Assembly (NCBI GenBank): GCA_016860845.1
Contig: BOKF01000012.1
Coordinates: forward strand, 133,736 to 197,735
DNA length: 64,000 nt
From: Chloroflexota bacterium
GTDB taxonomy: Bacteria > Chloroflexota > Anaerolineae > 4572-78 > J111
Direction of reading: 5' to 3'
Shown: in pieces, positions 9,229 to 17,759 of the stretch
How positions within the stretch are numbered: position 1 is the stretch's first letter
Layout: every line of letters begins with the position of its first letter
Program-made: the position numbers and the translations under genes
Notes under the pieces: generated by a model
Database searches by the model: none
Told to the model about the DNA's origin: nothing
What the model saw: the letters and a program-made list of their open reading frames with translations, nothing else

Positions 9229-9855
9229 ATGAGTTTACAGAAATTGAAGTTCGAGGTCTGGAGCGACTTTGTCTGACCCTGGTGCTACATGATTAAGGCC
9301 AGTTTGGACCGACTCGCTCAAACCGAAGCAATTGAAGTCATCTGGAAAAGTTATGAATTACGCCCCCAGGATGCGCCGCCGCTGCCGGGAGCGGTTGAAA
9401 AAGCTTATCGGGAACGGATTGCTGCCGGCTGGCCGCAGGTGCAGCAGATCGCTCAGGAACGCTTTGGGGTGGAGATGAAAAGCCACCGCTGGGGAGTCAA
9501 ATCGCGCCTGGCCCTGGAAGGGGCCAAGTACGCCGAGGAAAAAGAAGCCGGCCCGGCCTATCACGAGGCCATGTTCAAGGCCCACTTTGTCGAGGACCGT
9601 GACTTTGGCGACCTGGAAACACTGGGCGACCTGGCCGCCGAAGTCGGGCTGGATCGCGCCGAATTTTTGGAGGCCGTCAAGAACAGGATCTATGCGCCGC
9701 AGGTTGACGCCGATATCAGTCAGGCCCAGGCGTATGGCTTGCAGGGTGTCCCCGCCATGATCATCGAGCAGAAATACCTGGTCTCCGGGGCGCAGCCGTT
9801 CGAGGTTTTGTTGGATGTTGTGCAACAAATCAAACAACGGCTGACAACTGGCTAG
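9229..9855 (+). CDS. FrnE/DsbA-family oxidoreductase, candidate selenoprotein (Sec-Pro-Trp-Cys)
   Basis: FrnE proteins are thioredoxin-fold thiol-disulfide oxidoreductases with a CPWC active site near the N-terminus. Read from ATG 9229 the frame gives MSLQKLKFEVWSDFV, then TGA (9274-9276), then PWCY and the rest of the family sequence, including the cis-Pro loop GVPAMI, to a normal stop. The TGA falls exactly on the first Cys of CPWC. Translating it as selenocysteine gives a complete 208-residue protein; starting at the ATG at 9289 would delete the whole active site. A hairpin suited to a bacterial SECIS follows (9297-9318). The alternatives are a Cys-to-stop mutation (one base from TGT or TGC) or a sequencing error, but the remaining 188 codons are intact. 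No selA, selB, selC or selD lies in the window. Confidence 0.72.
9297..9318 (+). promoter_or_regulatory. Candidate bacterial SECIS hairpin
   Basis: Bases 9301-9304 (AGTT) pair with 9311-9314 (GACT) around the hexaloop TGGACC; after one C-C mismatch, 9297-9299 (GGC) pair with 9316-9318 (GCT, one wobble). The apical loop begins 28 bases after the TGA and has G as its second base, matching the usual bacterial SECIS spacing and loop rule. The stem is short (4+3 pairs), so this is suggestive only. Confidence 0.4.
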
Positions 9856-9882
9856 TACAGAATCAAGAGACCTTTTCGGAAA

Positions 9883-9986
9883 TGTCATTCTGAGGCGAAG
9901 CCGAAGAATCTCCATGCAACGTAACTTGGCCTCGCTTTTGTGCGCTTCTGAGGAGATTCTTCGCTCCTTTGTCGCTCAGAATGACA
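9883..9986. repeat. MITE-like palindromic element (TGTCATTCTGAG family)
   Basis: Perfect 12-base terminal arms tgtcattctgag (9883-9894) and ctcagaatgaca (9975-9986) enclose a second inverted pair (gaagaatctcc / ggagattcttc). It has no coding capacity. A related element lies at 58986-59129 and a half copy near 55234. Confidence 0.65.
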
Positions 9987-10307
9987 CACTTAAAACCGAA
10001 TATCTCCCCTGTTTTTGCACTAGCTTTCATAATAGGGTTTTGAGTCATTGAAGCCCCACTATTGGACGCGGACTGCGTAGCGTACGGATCGAACGGATTT
10101 AAGTCATTTTTATCCGAAAATCTGTCGAATCCGCCCCAAAGCCCTTCAAATTTCCCCGCTCTACAAGTAAAATAAACTACTTGTTGGGATGATCTCATCT
10201 TCTTAAGCTTATTCTAAAAATAGTAGGGTATATATAAGATGAAAGTTATTGTCCGGCTGCTGTACCATCTCACCTAACTTTTCGACACAGCCCAAAGGAT
10301 AGCTCTG
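9987..10307. other. Non-coding spacer with a second degenerate palindrome
   Basis: No gene is seen here. Bases 10085-10133 form an imperfect hairpin (cggatcgaacggatt against aatctgtcgaatccg). An AT-rich stretch near 10225-10242 (including tatatataag) may hold the promoter of the next gene, but no convincing -35 was found. AAAGGA at 10294-10299 serves as ribosome binding site for the GTG at 10308. Confidence 0.4.
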
Positions 10308-12662
10308 GTGAGGAACTTTTTCCTAAAACTCATGGCGTTCATCGCCCTGCTGCTTGTGGCCCAGGTGGCTGTCTCGGCGATATACCCGCCTGAGCTGCCT
10401 AAAGAAGTCCTGGCGTTAGATCAGCAGCTTCAGGCAGGGGTTGATACGGTCTATCTCGGCGATAGTATCCTGATTTATCCCGAAGGTGAACCGACCATCC
10501 CGGAGATTTTACGCGATTTGGTCCCCAATCATACGATTGGCGACATAGCCCATCCGGCTTACCACCTGGACCTGTATGAACGCTACGTAAATTATCTGGT
10601 CAAACACAAATCTCAGGTCGAGACCGTCATCATTCCCATCAATATGCGCTCATTTTCGCCGGAATGGGACCTGCGCCCTACTTACCAATTTGAGCGTGAA
10701 AAAACCATCCTGACTTACGGCCCAGCGCTTTCGACCGTCTTTTACCGGATGTTTGACACCTTTGGGCTGTTCGACTCGCCGATTAGCCAGGCTGATTTTC
10801 AAGAGGCGGCTGTCTTTAACGGCGACCAGCCCGTCGGCGAGGTGGCTGAATTTGAGGAACTGATCGGGGCCAGCACCACAGCCCCTGAGGCTGGCCCGAA
10901 CGATTTTGCTTACCATGCCAGCATTCCCTCCGAGGATGAAGTTGAGGCATTGAAGGCGACGCTGGTTTATTACTACATGTACCGCCTGGATCAGCACCAC
11001 CGCAAGATTCAGTCGTTGAAAGCAACGAGCCGCTTGCTCCTGGAAAACGGCATCAAACCGATCTTCTACATCACCCCTATCAATTACGAGCTGGGTGAAA
11101 CCCATCTCGGCCAGGCGTTTCAGCAGCAGTTAGCTGAGAATACGGCCGTCGTTGAGCGAGTTTTGCGTCGAAAAGATGTGGATGTTTTGAACCTGGTCTT
11201 TGACCTGGAAGCCTACAATTTTATTGATACGGAACATCTGACCGAAAACGGCAAAACCTATATCGCTGAGGTTCTGGCCGCAGCCATCGAGCCGCCTCAA
11301 CCCACACCATTGACCTCAATCCATCTTGAGGATGCGCCCACGCCGCATATTTCTTCTATTATTGAGCCGCCTGACCGGCCAAGCCCGGAACCGTCGCCTA
11401 CGCCAACGCCAACCGCAAACACTTCGACGGCGCTACCAACCCTAACCCCAGCGCCGACCGAACCGGCCTCGACCGCCCGGCCCACGCCGGCCCCCACCCG
11501 CATTGTTACAGCCACCGCCACCCCGCACTCGCTGGCCGCGCAGCAGGCAGGGCAGCTTGTCTCGGCTGAATTTTGGCACACCTTCGCGCCGGTCGGCAAT
11601 TATAATATCGAAGTTTATCGTCTGCGTTACAAAACGGTGGACCGGAACGAGCGAGTCACGGAGGTCGAAGCCAATCTCTACGTGCCGCAGGCTGCTGAGG
11701 AAACTGAGTTTCCTGTTTTTCTCTACGCTCCCGGCACTACCGGTTTGGGCGACCAGTGCGCCCCGTTGCTGGAGTGGTCCAACGAGGGTAATTGGGGGGC
11801 ATATCACAGCTACATGCTTGAATACACCGCCCAGGGCCTGATCGGTATTTTGCCCAACTATCAGGGTTTTGACGAGGCTAACCAGGCGACCCCCTACTTT
11901 ATCTCCGAGTTTCAGGCGCGCGCCTTACTCGACGCGGCGCGGGCGGCTTACAACTTCTTTGAAGAATCGCCGCAAGTGGTGGCCCGTCCCATGGAGGCCG
12001 TGGTGATGGCCGGCTACTCCAGCGGGGGACACGCTGTTTTTGCCGCCAGGGATTTCGCGGCCAGTTACGCGCCGGAGCTGCCTTTTAAGGGAGTCATTGG
12101 TCACGGCCCGACCACCAACATCGAAACCCTGTTGAAAGAAGACGCCATTTTCAGCCCTTACATCGTGCAGACCTACCGTAACTTTTATGGCCCAGAGGTA
12201 GTTGATCCGGCTGATATTTTCCAGGATCGCTGGCTGGCCAGTTTTGAAGCCGATGTAATGACCCGCTGTGTTGATAACATCTTTACCTACTACGGCCACA
12301 GCGCCCGGCAAATGTATCGCCCCGAATTTATAGACGCGCTCTACGCCGGCCGCTTGCAAGCGGTCGTCCCGGCTTTCAAAGCGGCGCTCGACGACAATGC
12401 CGCCGGTTTGTCGCGAGACGGGATGGAAATTCCGGTGCTCATTCTCCAGGGCACGGCCGACCAGATTGTTACACCTCCCAGCCAAACACAATTTGCCGCC
12501 AGCCTGTGTCAGGCCGGCGCCCATGTCACCTACCTCAGCTATCCGGCTGTGAGTCACCCCAACATCCGGCGGGTCAGTTTTAGAGACACCATCAACTGGA
12601 TAGAAAATGCAGCCAGCGGCAACTTGCCTGAGTCGAACTGCGCTAACCTGACCGGCGAATAG
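10308..12662 (+). CDS. SGNH-domain / lipase-like alpha-beta hydrolase fusion protein
   Basis: A 784-residue exported protein with two catalytic modules. An N-terminal hydrophobic anchor (residues about 3-22) is followed by an SGNH/DltD-AlgX-like domain with the nucleophile motif YLGDS (near residue 49) and a late D-x-x-H (DTEHLTENG, near 306). Residues about 325-405 are a Pro/Thr-rich linker. The C-terminal domain resembles secretory lipases: nucleophile elbow GYSSGGH (near 567), an acidic residue in LQGTADQIV, and His in YPAVSHPN. The gene is followed after 9 bases by an MBOAT acyltransferase. Such MBOAT-SGNH pairs O-acylate exported polysaccharides, so this protein probably finishes transfer outside the membrane while the lipase-like domain could release or trim acyl groups. 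The GTG start has an upstream AAAGGA. The domain fusion is unusual. Confidence 0.8.
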   Translation: MRNFFLKLMAFIALLLVAQVAVSAIYPPELPKEVLALDQQLQAGVDTVYLGDSILIYPEGEPTIPEILRDLVPNHTIGDIAHPAYHLDLYERYVNYLVKHKSQVETVIIPINMRSFSPEWDLRPTYQFEREKTILTYGPALSTVFYRMFDTFGLFDSPISQADFQEAAVFNGDQPVGEVAEFEELIGASTTAPEAGPNDFAYHASIPSEDEVEALKATLVYYYMYRLDQHHRKIQSLKATSRLLLENGIKPIFYITPINYELGETHLGQAFQQQLAENTAVVERVLRRKDVDVLNLVFDLEAYNFIDTEHLTENGKTYIAEVLAAAIEPPQPTPLTSIHLEDAPTPHISSIIEPPDRPSPEPSPTPTPTANTSTALPTLTPAPTEPASTARPTPAPTRIVTATATPHSLAAQQAGQLVSAEFWHTFAPVGNYNIEVYRLRYKTVDRNERVTEVEANLYVPQAAEETEFPVFLYAPGTTGLGDQCAPLLEWSNEGNWGAYHSYMLEYTAQGLIGILPNYQGFDEANQATPYFISEFQARALLDAARAAYNFFEESPQVVARPMEAVVMAGYSSGGHAVFAARDFAASYAPELPFKGVIGHGPTTNIETLLKEDAIFSPYIVQTYRNFYGPEVVDPADIFQDRWLASFEADVMTRCVDNIFTYYGHSARQMYRPEFIDALYAGRLQAVVPAFKAALDDNAAGLSRDGMEIPVLILQGTADQIVTPPSQTQFAASLCQAGAHVTYLSYPAVSHPNIRRVSFRDTINWIENAASGNLPESNCANLTGE

Positions 12663-12671
12663 AGACAGCCA

Positions 12672-14129
12672 ATGCTATTCAACTCCATAGAATTTCTGAT
12701 TTTTTTTCCGATTGTCGTCGGGCTTTATTTTGCCTGTCCTTATCGCACCCGCTGGGTGCTGCTGCTGGCAGGCAGTTACTATTTCTACGCGGCCTGGAAG
12801 CTGGAGTATATCTTCCTCCTCATGGCGACGACGCTGGTCAGCTACATCACCGCCATTTCAATTTTCAAGGCGGAGCGTCAAGCGCAGCGCACCACGCTTC
12901 TTGTTATTGGCTTGTGCGCAAATCTGGGCATTTTATTTGCCTTCAAATATTTCAATTTTGTCAACGATAGCCTCAGAACCGCCTTTAACCAATTCAACCT
13001 TGTCTACAACGTGCCCATGTTCCAGGCGCTGCTGCCGGTCGGGATATCGTTTTATACGTTTCAAACGATTGGTTACATCATTGACGTCTACCGGGGCAAG
13101 CTGGAACCGGAACGCCACCTGGGGCGATATGGGCTGTTTGTCGCCTTTTTCCCGCAACTGGTGGCCGGCCCTATTAATCGCGCTCCGCATCTGCTGTCGC
13201 AGTTTTATGAGAAATTTGACTTTGACGAGGCGCGGGTCAGCAGCGGCTTACGCCTGATGCTGTGGGGCATGTTCCAGAAGGTGGTTATCGCCGACCGGCT
13301 GGGGCTGTACGTAAATACTGTCTATAACAATCCCTCGGATTGGACAGGCTGGCCGGTCTTCCTGGCGACCTACTTTTTTGCTTTCCAGATTTACTGCGAC
13401 TTTGCCGGTTATTCCAATATGGCCATTGGCGCGGCCCGGGTAATGGGTTTTGACCTGATGGAAAACTTCAGGCGGCCCTATTTCGCCCGGTCACCCTCAG
13501 AATTTTGGCGGCGCTGGCATATTTCTCTGTCCAGTTGGTTTAGAGATTATTTATATATTCCCTTGGGAGGTAATAGAGTCTCCCTGCCACGCTGGTACTT
13601 GAACTTGATGATTGTCTTTCTGGTCAGCGGTTTGTGGCACGGCGCGGCCTGGACCTTTGTGATTTGGGGCGGCCTGCATGGCCTGTATATGATCGGGGAG
13701 GTGGCAACCAGGGGGATGAGAGGTAAATTGGCCGACTGGCTCGGACTTGGCCAACAGCCCATGATGCAAGCCGTGTTGAGCGGGTTTATTACTTTCAACC
13801 TGGTCTGCCTGGCCTGGCTCTTCTTTAGAGCTAATTCCATCGCGGATGCGTTTCTGCTGCTCCAAAACTCAGGAACCATGACCAACTTCGCCAATCTCAA
13901 TGCGCCCTGGGCCAGCCTGGTTGACAACCCGGCTCAAGAAATGGCTCTCTCGCTCGGCTTAATTCTTGTCCTGGTGATGGTCCAGTGGATTCAGGAGCAG
14001 CAGTGGCACGCTTTCACCTTCTGGCAGCGGCCCTTCTGGTTTCGCTGGGCGGCTTATCTCGGCCTGGCCCTGGCTATTATGAATCTGGGCATCACCGAGG
14101 AAATCCCCTTTATCTATGCCCAATTTTAA
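12672..14129 (+). CDS. MBOAT-family O-acyltransferase (AlgI/DltB-like)
   Basis: A 485-residue polytopic enzyme that passes acyl groups across the membrane for esterification of an exported polymer. The family pattern is clear: an N-terminal NSIEFLIFFPIVVGLYF segment, LLAGSYYFYAAW, the loop GISFYTFQTIGYIIDVYRG, FFPQLVAGPINRA, the region FWRRWHISLSSWFRDYLYIPLGGNR, and the invariant His in FLVSGLWHGAAWTFVIWGGLHG. Length matches AlgI. It starts 9 bases after the SGNH-lipase gene and is surely in the same unit. Its stop codon directly abuts the stop of the convergent hydrolase gene, leaving no spacer. The polymer it modifies is not indicated; the polysaccharide genes 10 kb downstream are candidates. 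Confidence 0.92.
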   Translation: MLFNSIEFLIFFPIVVGLYFACPYRTRWVLLLAGSYYFYAAWKLEYIFLLMATTLVSYITAISIFKAERQAQRTTLLVIGLCANLGILFAFKYFNFVNDSLRTAFNQFNLVYNVPMFQALLPVGISFYTFQTIGYIIDVYRGKLEPERHLGRYGLFVAFFPQLVAGPINRAPHLLSQFYEKFDFDEARVSSGLRLMLWGMFQKVVIADRLGLYVNTVYNNPSDWTGWPVFLATYFFAFQIYCDFAGYSNMAIGAARVMGFDLMENFRRPYFARSPSEFWRRWHISLSSWFRDYLYIPLGGNRVSLPRWYLNLMIVFLVSGLWHGAAWTFVIWGGLHGLYMIGEVATRGMRGKLADWLGLGQQPMMQAVLSGFITFNLVCLAWLFFRANSIADAFLLLQNSGTMTNFANLNAPWASLVDNPAQEMALSLGLILVLVMVQWIQEQQWHAFTFWQRPFWFRWAAYLGLALAIMNLGITEEIPFIYAQF

Positions 14130-15626
14130 TTATTGAAATTTACTATTGAAAAAGTCTGAACACTGCGACGCGGGCGGCTGCCCGTTCAAGATGTTACGCA
14201 TCCAGGCGACGGAATCGGTAAAGCTGGCCTGGCGTGTTTGGAAGTGGTTCACCTCTGGGTAAAGCTTGTAGCTGACGTTTTTGCCCAAGTTGCACAAACG
14301 GGCTACAAAGTTTTCGTGGGTTTGCGGGGTAACAATGGTATCCGCCTCTCCGTGGAATAGCACAACCGGCACTCTCGTGTCGGGCGAGTTGCCCACATAA
14401 TTGAGTTCAAGCGCTTCCTTAAAGGCGGGAAATCTTTCGGCCAGCCGGTCGCCGTACAATACATTAAAAAATTCCGGCTGGTAGAGCAGCAACGGGTCTT
14501 CCGGATAATACTCATAGGCTTCATCCACACATTTAGTTGAAGCATCGCTAAAAAAGGTGGGTACCCACTTAGGTAAAAACACGGCTTCGGGGCTAATCAC
14601 CTCATCCCCGTAATAGTTAAGATAAGCATAGACAATGTAGGGGGCGAGTGGGGGCCGTTCGCGCAGCAAAGCCTCCACATTGGGCGCGGTAGCGTGGCCG
14701 ACAACACCCCTGATCGGCAGTTCCGGTGCGTAGGCGCTGGCCTCATCCAGGGCGGCGAAAGCGCCATGCCCACCCTGCGAGTAGCCGCCATAAAAGACTG
14801 CCTGGGCAGGTCGCGCCAGAACGTTGGCCAGGAGATTTTTATTAAAAACCTCATAGGTGGCCCGCGTCGCATCAAGCATGATTGAGGCTTCAAGCTTGGC
14901 AATAAAATAGTTGTGTTTGCGGGTTTGATCATCATAACCTTGCCAATGGGGCAAGACGGTGATGAAACCTTGGGCGGCGTAGGAGAGCAGGTGGATCTGG
15001 TATTGGCCCCAGTTACGCCCGCGGCTATCCTCATCCAGCGGCGCGCACGAATTACTGATCCCTGTTGTGCCGGCGCCGTAGACAAAGAGGGGAAACTCGG
15101 CCGGGGTGTCTACCCTGGGCACAAATATCTCGGCGCGGATCGAGACCCAGTGCCCCAGTTCATTTCTACTTTTGAAACGCAGCTTAAAGCGGTCAACCGC
15201 AAATTGCGCCGGCGTCTGGTTGTTGGCCGGGTAAAATTTGGCCTGAAGCTGATTGATGGTTTCAATGGAAACGGTGGTGGCAAACTCCGCTTCCCTAACC
15301 AGCGAGTCAACGGTCAGCTCGGCTAAAGCGGCGGGCACGGGCGGCTCAATATCGAGGGTAGAGGGGGTGGAGGGAGGCTCGATGAGGGCGACAGCAGGGG
15401 GGGTAGGCGACGGCTCAACCTCAGGTGTGGTCAGCTCGATGGCGTTGCTTATCACCGAAGTAGCAGCGACTTCAGGGTTGACAGGTTGGACAACAGGCGG
15501 CTCGGCCAACTCGCCGGGATTTGGAGTGGCGTACCGGGCCATGTTTTCCGGCATCCGAATGGTGCATGCGATACTGACCAGAATAATCAGCAGCAATACG
15601 CTATGAATTTGTTGGCGAACTTTCAT
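14130..15626 (-). CDS. Lipoprotein alpha-beta hydrolase, secretory-lipase-like
   Basis: A 498-residue exported lipoprotein: a signal peptide ending in the lipobox LVSIAC (Cys about residue 21), a Pro/Thr/Glu-rich linker to about residue 110, then a hydrolase domain. The nucleophile elbow is GGYSQGGHGAF, followed by an acidic residue in FHGEADTIVTP and His in YPEVNHFQT. It is plainly a paralogue of the C-terminal domain of the SGNH fusion, sharing YGAGTTGISNSCAPLDE / YAPGTTGLGDQCAPLLE and NYYGDEVISPEAVF / NFYGPEVVDPADIF patterns. The gene is convergent with the MBOAT gene with no intervening base. Its substrate is unknown, but the location suggests action on the same acylated surface polymer or on extracellular esters or lipids. 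Confidence 0.8.
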   Translation of the reverse strand: MKVRQQIHSVLLLIILVSIACTIRMPENMARYATPNPGELAEPPVVQPVNPEVAATSVISNAIELTTPEVEPSPTPPAVALIEPPSTPSTLDIEPPVPAALAELTVDSLVREAEFATTVSIETINQLQAKFYPANNQTPAQFAVDRFKLRFKSRNELGHWVSIRAEIFVPRVDTPAEFPLFVYGAGTTGISNSCAPLDEDSRGRNWGQYQIHLLSYAAQGFITVLPHWQGYDDQTRKHNYFIAKLEASIMLDATRATYEVFNKNLLANVLARPAQAVFYGGYSQGGHGAFAALDEASAYAPELPIRGVVGHATAPNVEALLRERPPLAPYIVYAYLNYYGDEVISPEAVFLPKWVPTFFSDASTKCVDEAYEYYPEDPLLLYQPEFFNVLYGDRLAERFPAFKEALELNYVGNSPDTRVPVVLFHGEADTIVTPQTHENFVARLCNLGKNVSYKLYPEVNHFQTRQASFTDSVAWMRNILNGQPPASQCSDFFNSKFQ

Positions 15627-15806
15627 GAAACTATATCTGTAAAACTATCGTTGACAATCGGTTGCCTATTATTCCACGGAAATTATTTTTGTCAAAAATC
15701 TTGAAGGCAAATGACTCTACCCTTCATTCCTGCTCAGGCCCCAAACAAAAGTGGAAAAAGTACCTTTTCCTATCTGGACAATAACCTTACTCTAATCTAC
15801 AATGGA

Positions 15807-15832
15807 TATAATTACCTAAGCCCTTATAAGGG
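15807..15832 (+). promoter_or_regulatory. -10 box and palindrome upstream of the histidine kinase
   Basis: TATAAT (15807-15812) is a perfect -10 box but has no good -35. The perfect 12-base palindrome CCCTTATAAGGG (15821-15832) lies at about the start point and may be an operator. The rest of the 273-base spacer shows nothing further. Confidence 0.35.
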
Positions 15833-15899
15833 TTATCCTCATTCCTTATATCTGTAACGCCACACCGCCTCAGACGGCCAGGTTTTCACCTTACTAACT

Positions 15900-17360
15900 A
15901 TGAAGCTACCCCGAATCTCGACCCATTTCTTTAAGCAGTTTAATCATCTCCTATTTCCACCCCCCATGACCGACTTGCCGCTCCATTCCCATCAGAGCAT
16001 CGTTCTTAGGCAGGGCCGCGAGCGTATCCTGACGGCAATGCTGCGAGCAACGGCCGGGCTTGGTTTGTGCAGTTTACTTAATCTTCTGCCCAGACTGATC
16101 AGGGATGAGCAGTGGATTTCCATCGCCATTTATTTCGCTTCTCTGGGGGCAGTTTTGGTTGGTGCGATCAACCGCCAACTTGATTACCGGCTGCGGGCCA
16201 GTCTGTTTCTACTGATTGGGTATGGGGTAGCTGTGCTTGATCTGGTCAACTACGGCCTGGGCGAGGATGCCCGAATATTTCTCTTTGCCTTTGCTGTAGT
16301 CGCCATTATGCTGCTCGGCGCGTGGGTAGGGCTGGGATCGCTCAGTTTGAGCGTACTGACCCTGGCTATCGTCGGTTGGTTGATCAGCACCGGCCAATTT
16401 GAGCCTGTAGCTGGCAGTCATGTAGATTCTGGCATCCTGACCACGGAAGCCGTAACCTTCACCTGCATTAACTTCCTGCTGATCACCGGTTTGGTCATGG
16501 CTGCCCTCTATGTGCTCTTGCGTGATTTTGACATTGCCTGGCAGCGTGAACGGTTGGCCGTTAGCCAGGTGAAACAAGAACGGGACTTGTTAGAATACCG
16601 CGTTGCTGAACGGACCGGCGAACTTGCTCAGGCCCGTGACCAGGCCCTGGCAGCCAGCCGCTTAAAAACCGAACTCCTGGCTAAAGTCAGCCATGAACTG
16701 CGGACCCCCCTCGGCGTCATCCTTGGCTTTACCGAGATGCTACAACTCGGTATCTATGGCCCTCTTTCAGACAAGCAAAAACAGGTCGCAGTCGAGATTA
16801 TGGACAGCACCTGTTCGCTGACCGGTCTGGTCAATCAATTACTCGATCAAGCTCAACTCGATGCCGGGAGGTTAAAACTGAACGTAAGCCCCTTCTCCCT
16901 GGCAGATCTGGTTGAAGGCACGTTATCCAAGATTGATATTCTGGCCCAAACCAAGGGGTTGGCCTTAACCACAACCATTGCTCCTGATATGCCGGCTACT
17001 CTGTTCGGCGATCAAACTCGCCTGCAGCAAATCCTGGTCAATCTGGTCGGCAATGCCATCAAATTCACCACAACCGGCACTGTCCGGGTCTGTTTCTACC
17101 GGCCCGATCCTGCCCATTGGGCCTTACAAGTTTCCGATACCGGTCCTGGCATTCCCATTGAGGCTCAAACTTACATCTTTGAGCCTTTCAGACAAGTGGA
17201 TGGCTCTACTACCCGGCAACACGACGGCGCCGGGCTAGGCTTGTCTATTGTCAAACAATTGATCACCTTGATGGGGGGTCAGATTGCTTTAGAAAGTGAG
17301 ATAGGACGAGGAAGCACTTTTACTGCTATATTCCCCTTAGAATTTATCGCGGAGAATTAA
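15900..17360 (+). CDS. Membrane sensor histidine kinase
   Basis: A 486-residue sensor kinase. An N-terminal region of about 6 transmembrane helices (residues about 45-215) resembles a simple membrane input module without a recognised extracellular sensor. A coiled coil follows (ERLAVSQVKQERDLLEYRVAERTGELAQ), then HisKA with the phospho-acceptor His in KVSHELRTPLG (near 267) and an HATPase domain with N-box NLVGNAIKF, G1 DTGPGIP and G2 GAGLGLSIVKQL. It most likely phosphorylates the single-domain response regulator encoded 2 bases downstream. An alternative internal start (MTDLPLHSH, 22 codons in) is possible. The signal it senses is not evident. Confidence 0.88.
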   Translation: MKLPRISTHFFKQFNHLLFPPPMTDLPLHSHQSIVLRQGRERILTAMLRATAGLGLCSLLNLLPRLIRDEQWISIAIYFASLGAVLVGAINRQLDYRLRASLFLLIGYGVAVLDLVNYGLGEDARIFLFAFAVVAIMLLGAWVGLGSLSLSVLTLAIVGWLISTGQFEPVAGSHVDSGILTTEAVTFTCINFLLITGLVMAALYVLLRDFDIAWQRERLAVSQVKQERDLLEYRVAERTGELAQARDQALAASRLKTELLAKVSHELRTPLGVILGFTEMLQLGIYGPLSDKQKQVAVEIMDSTCSLTGLVNQLLDQAQLDAGRLKLNVSPFSLADLVEGTLSKIDILAQTKGLALTTTIAPDMPATLFGDQTRLQQILVNLVGNAIKFTTTGTVRVCFYRPDPAHWALQVSDTGPGIPIEAQTYIFEPFRQVDGSTTRQHDGAGLGLSIVKQLITLMGGQIALESEIGRGSTFTAIFPLEFIAEN

Positions 17361-17362
17361 CC

Positions 17363-17746
17363 ATGGCAGAGCGTCCGGCAGCTAAAAATCCGTTGGCCTT
17401 CATTATCGAAGATAACGAGTCCGTGGCCGAAGTATTCAAGATAGCCATAGAGCAGGCTGAATTTGAAACTGAAGTCATGCACGATGGTCAAGCGGCTTTG
17501 GAGCGGCTGGCAACTGTGACTCCGGCGCTCGTTCTCTTAGATTTACATTTACCTTTTGTTTCTGGGGCCGAAATCCTTCGCCACATTCGAACTGAGCCGC
17601 AATTGGCTAAGACTCGGGTAATATTAGCCACTGCGGACTTAATAAGGGCTGAAACCCTTGAGCATCAAGTAGATTTTGTACTGACCAAACCCTTTGGGTT
17701 CACCCGCTTGTACGAGCTAGCCAAAGAGTTACGGGCATCTCTTTGA
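17363..17746 (+). CDS. Single-domain response regulator
   Basis: A 127-residue stand-alone receiver domain. The acidic pocket (EDN near residue 17), phospho-acceptor Asp in LVLLDLHLPFVSG (about residue 59), Thr/Ser switch region ILATADL and the Lys in VLTKPFGF (about 110) are all present. It has no output domain, so it acts by protein interaction or phosphorelay, as in CheY/DivK-type proteins. The start is 2 bases after the kinase stop, with GGAG just upstream, so the two form one operon and are probably cognate. Confidence 0.9.
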   Translation: MAERPAAKNPLAFIIEDNESVAEVFKIAIEQAEFETEVMHDGQAALERLATVTPALVLLDLHLPFVSGAEILRHIRTEPQLAKTRVILATADLIRAETLEHQVDFVLTKPFGFTRLYELAKELRASL

Positions 17747-17759
17747 AGGAACAGTACTG

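Noticed and set aside
9289..9855. FrnE-like gene beginning at the ATG at 9289
   Set aside because: It would lack the whole active-site strand and the CPWC motif. The upstream in-frame text is clearly family sequence.
15760..15899. Full sigma-70 promoter for the histidine kinase
   Set aside because: The -10 is perfect but no acceptable -35 lies at 16-18 bases, so only a -10 plus palindrome was reported.
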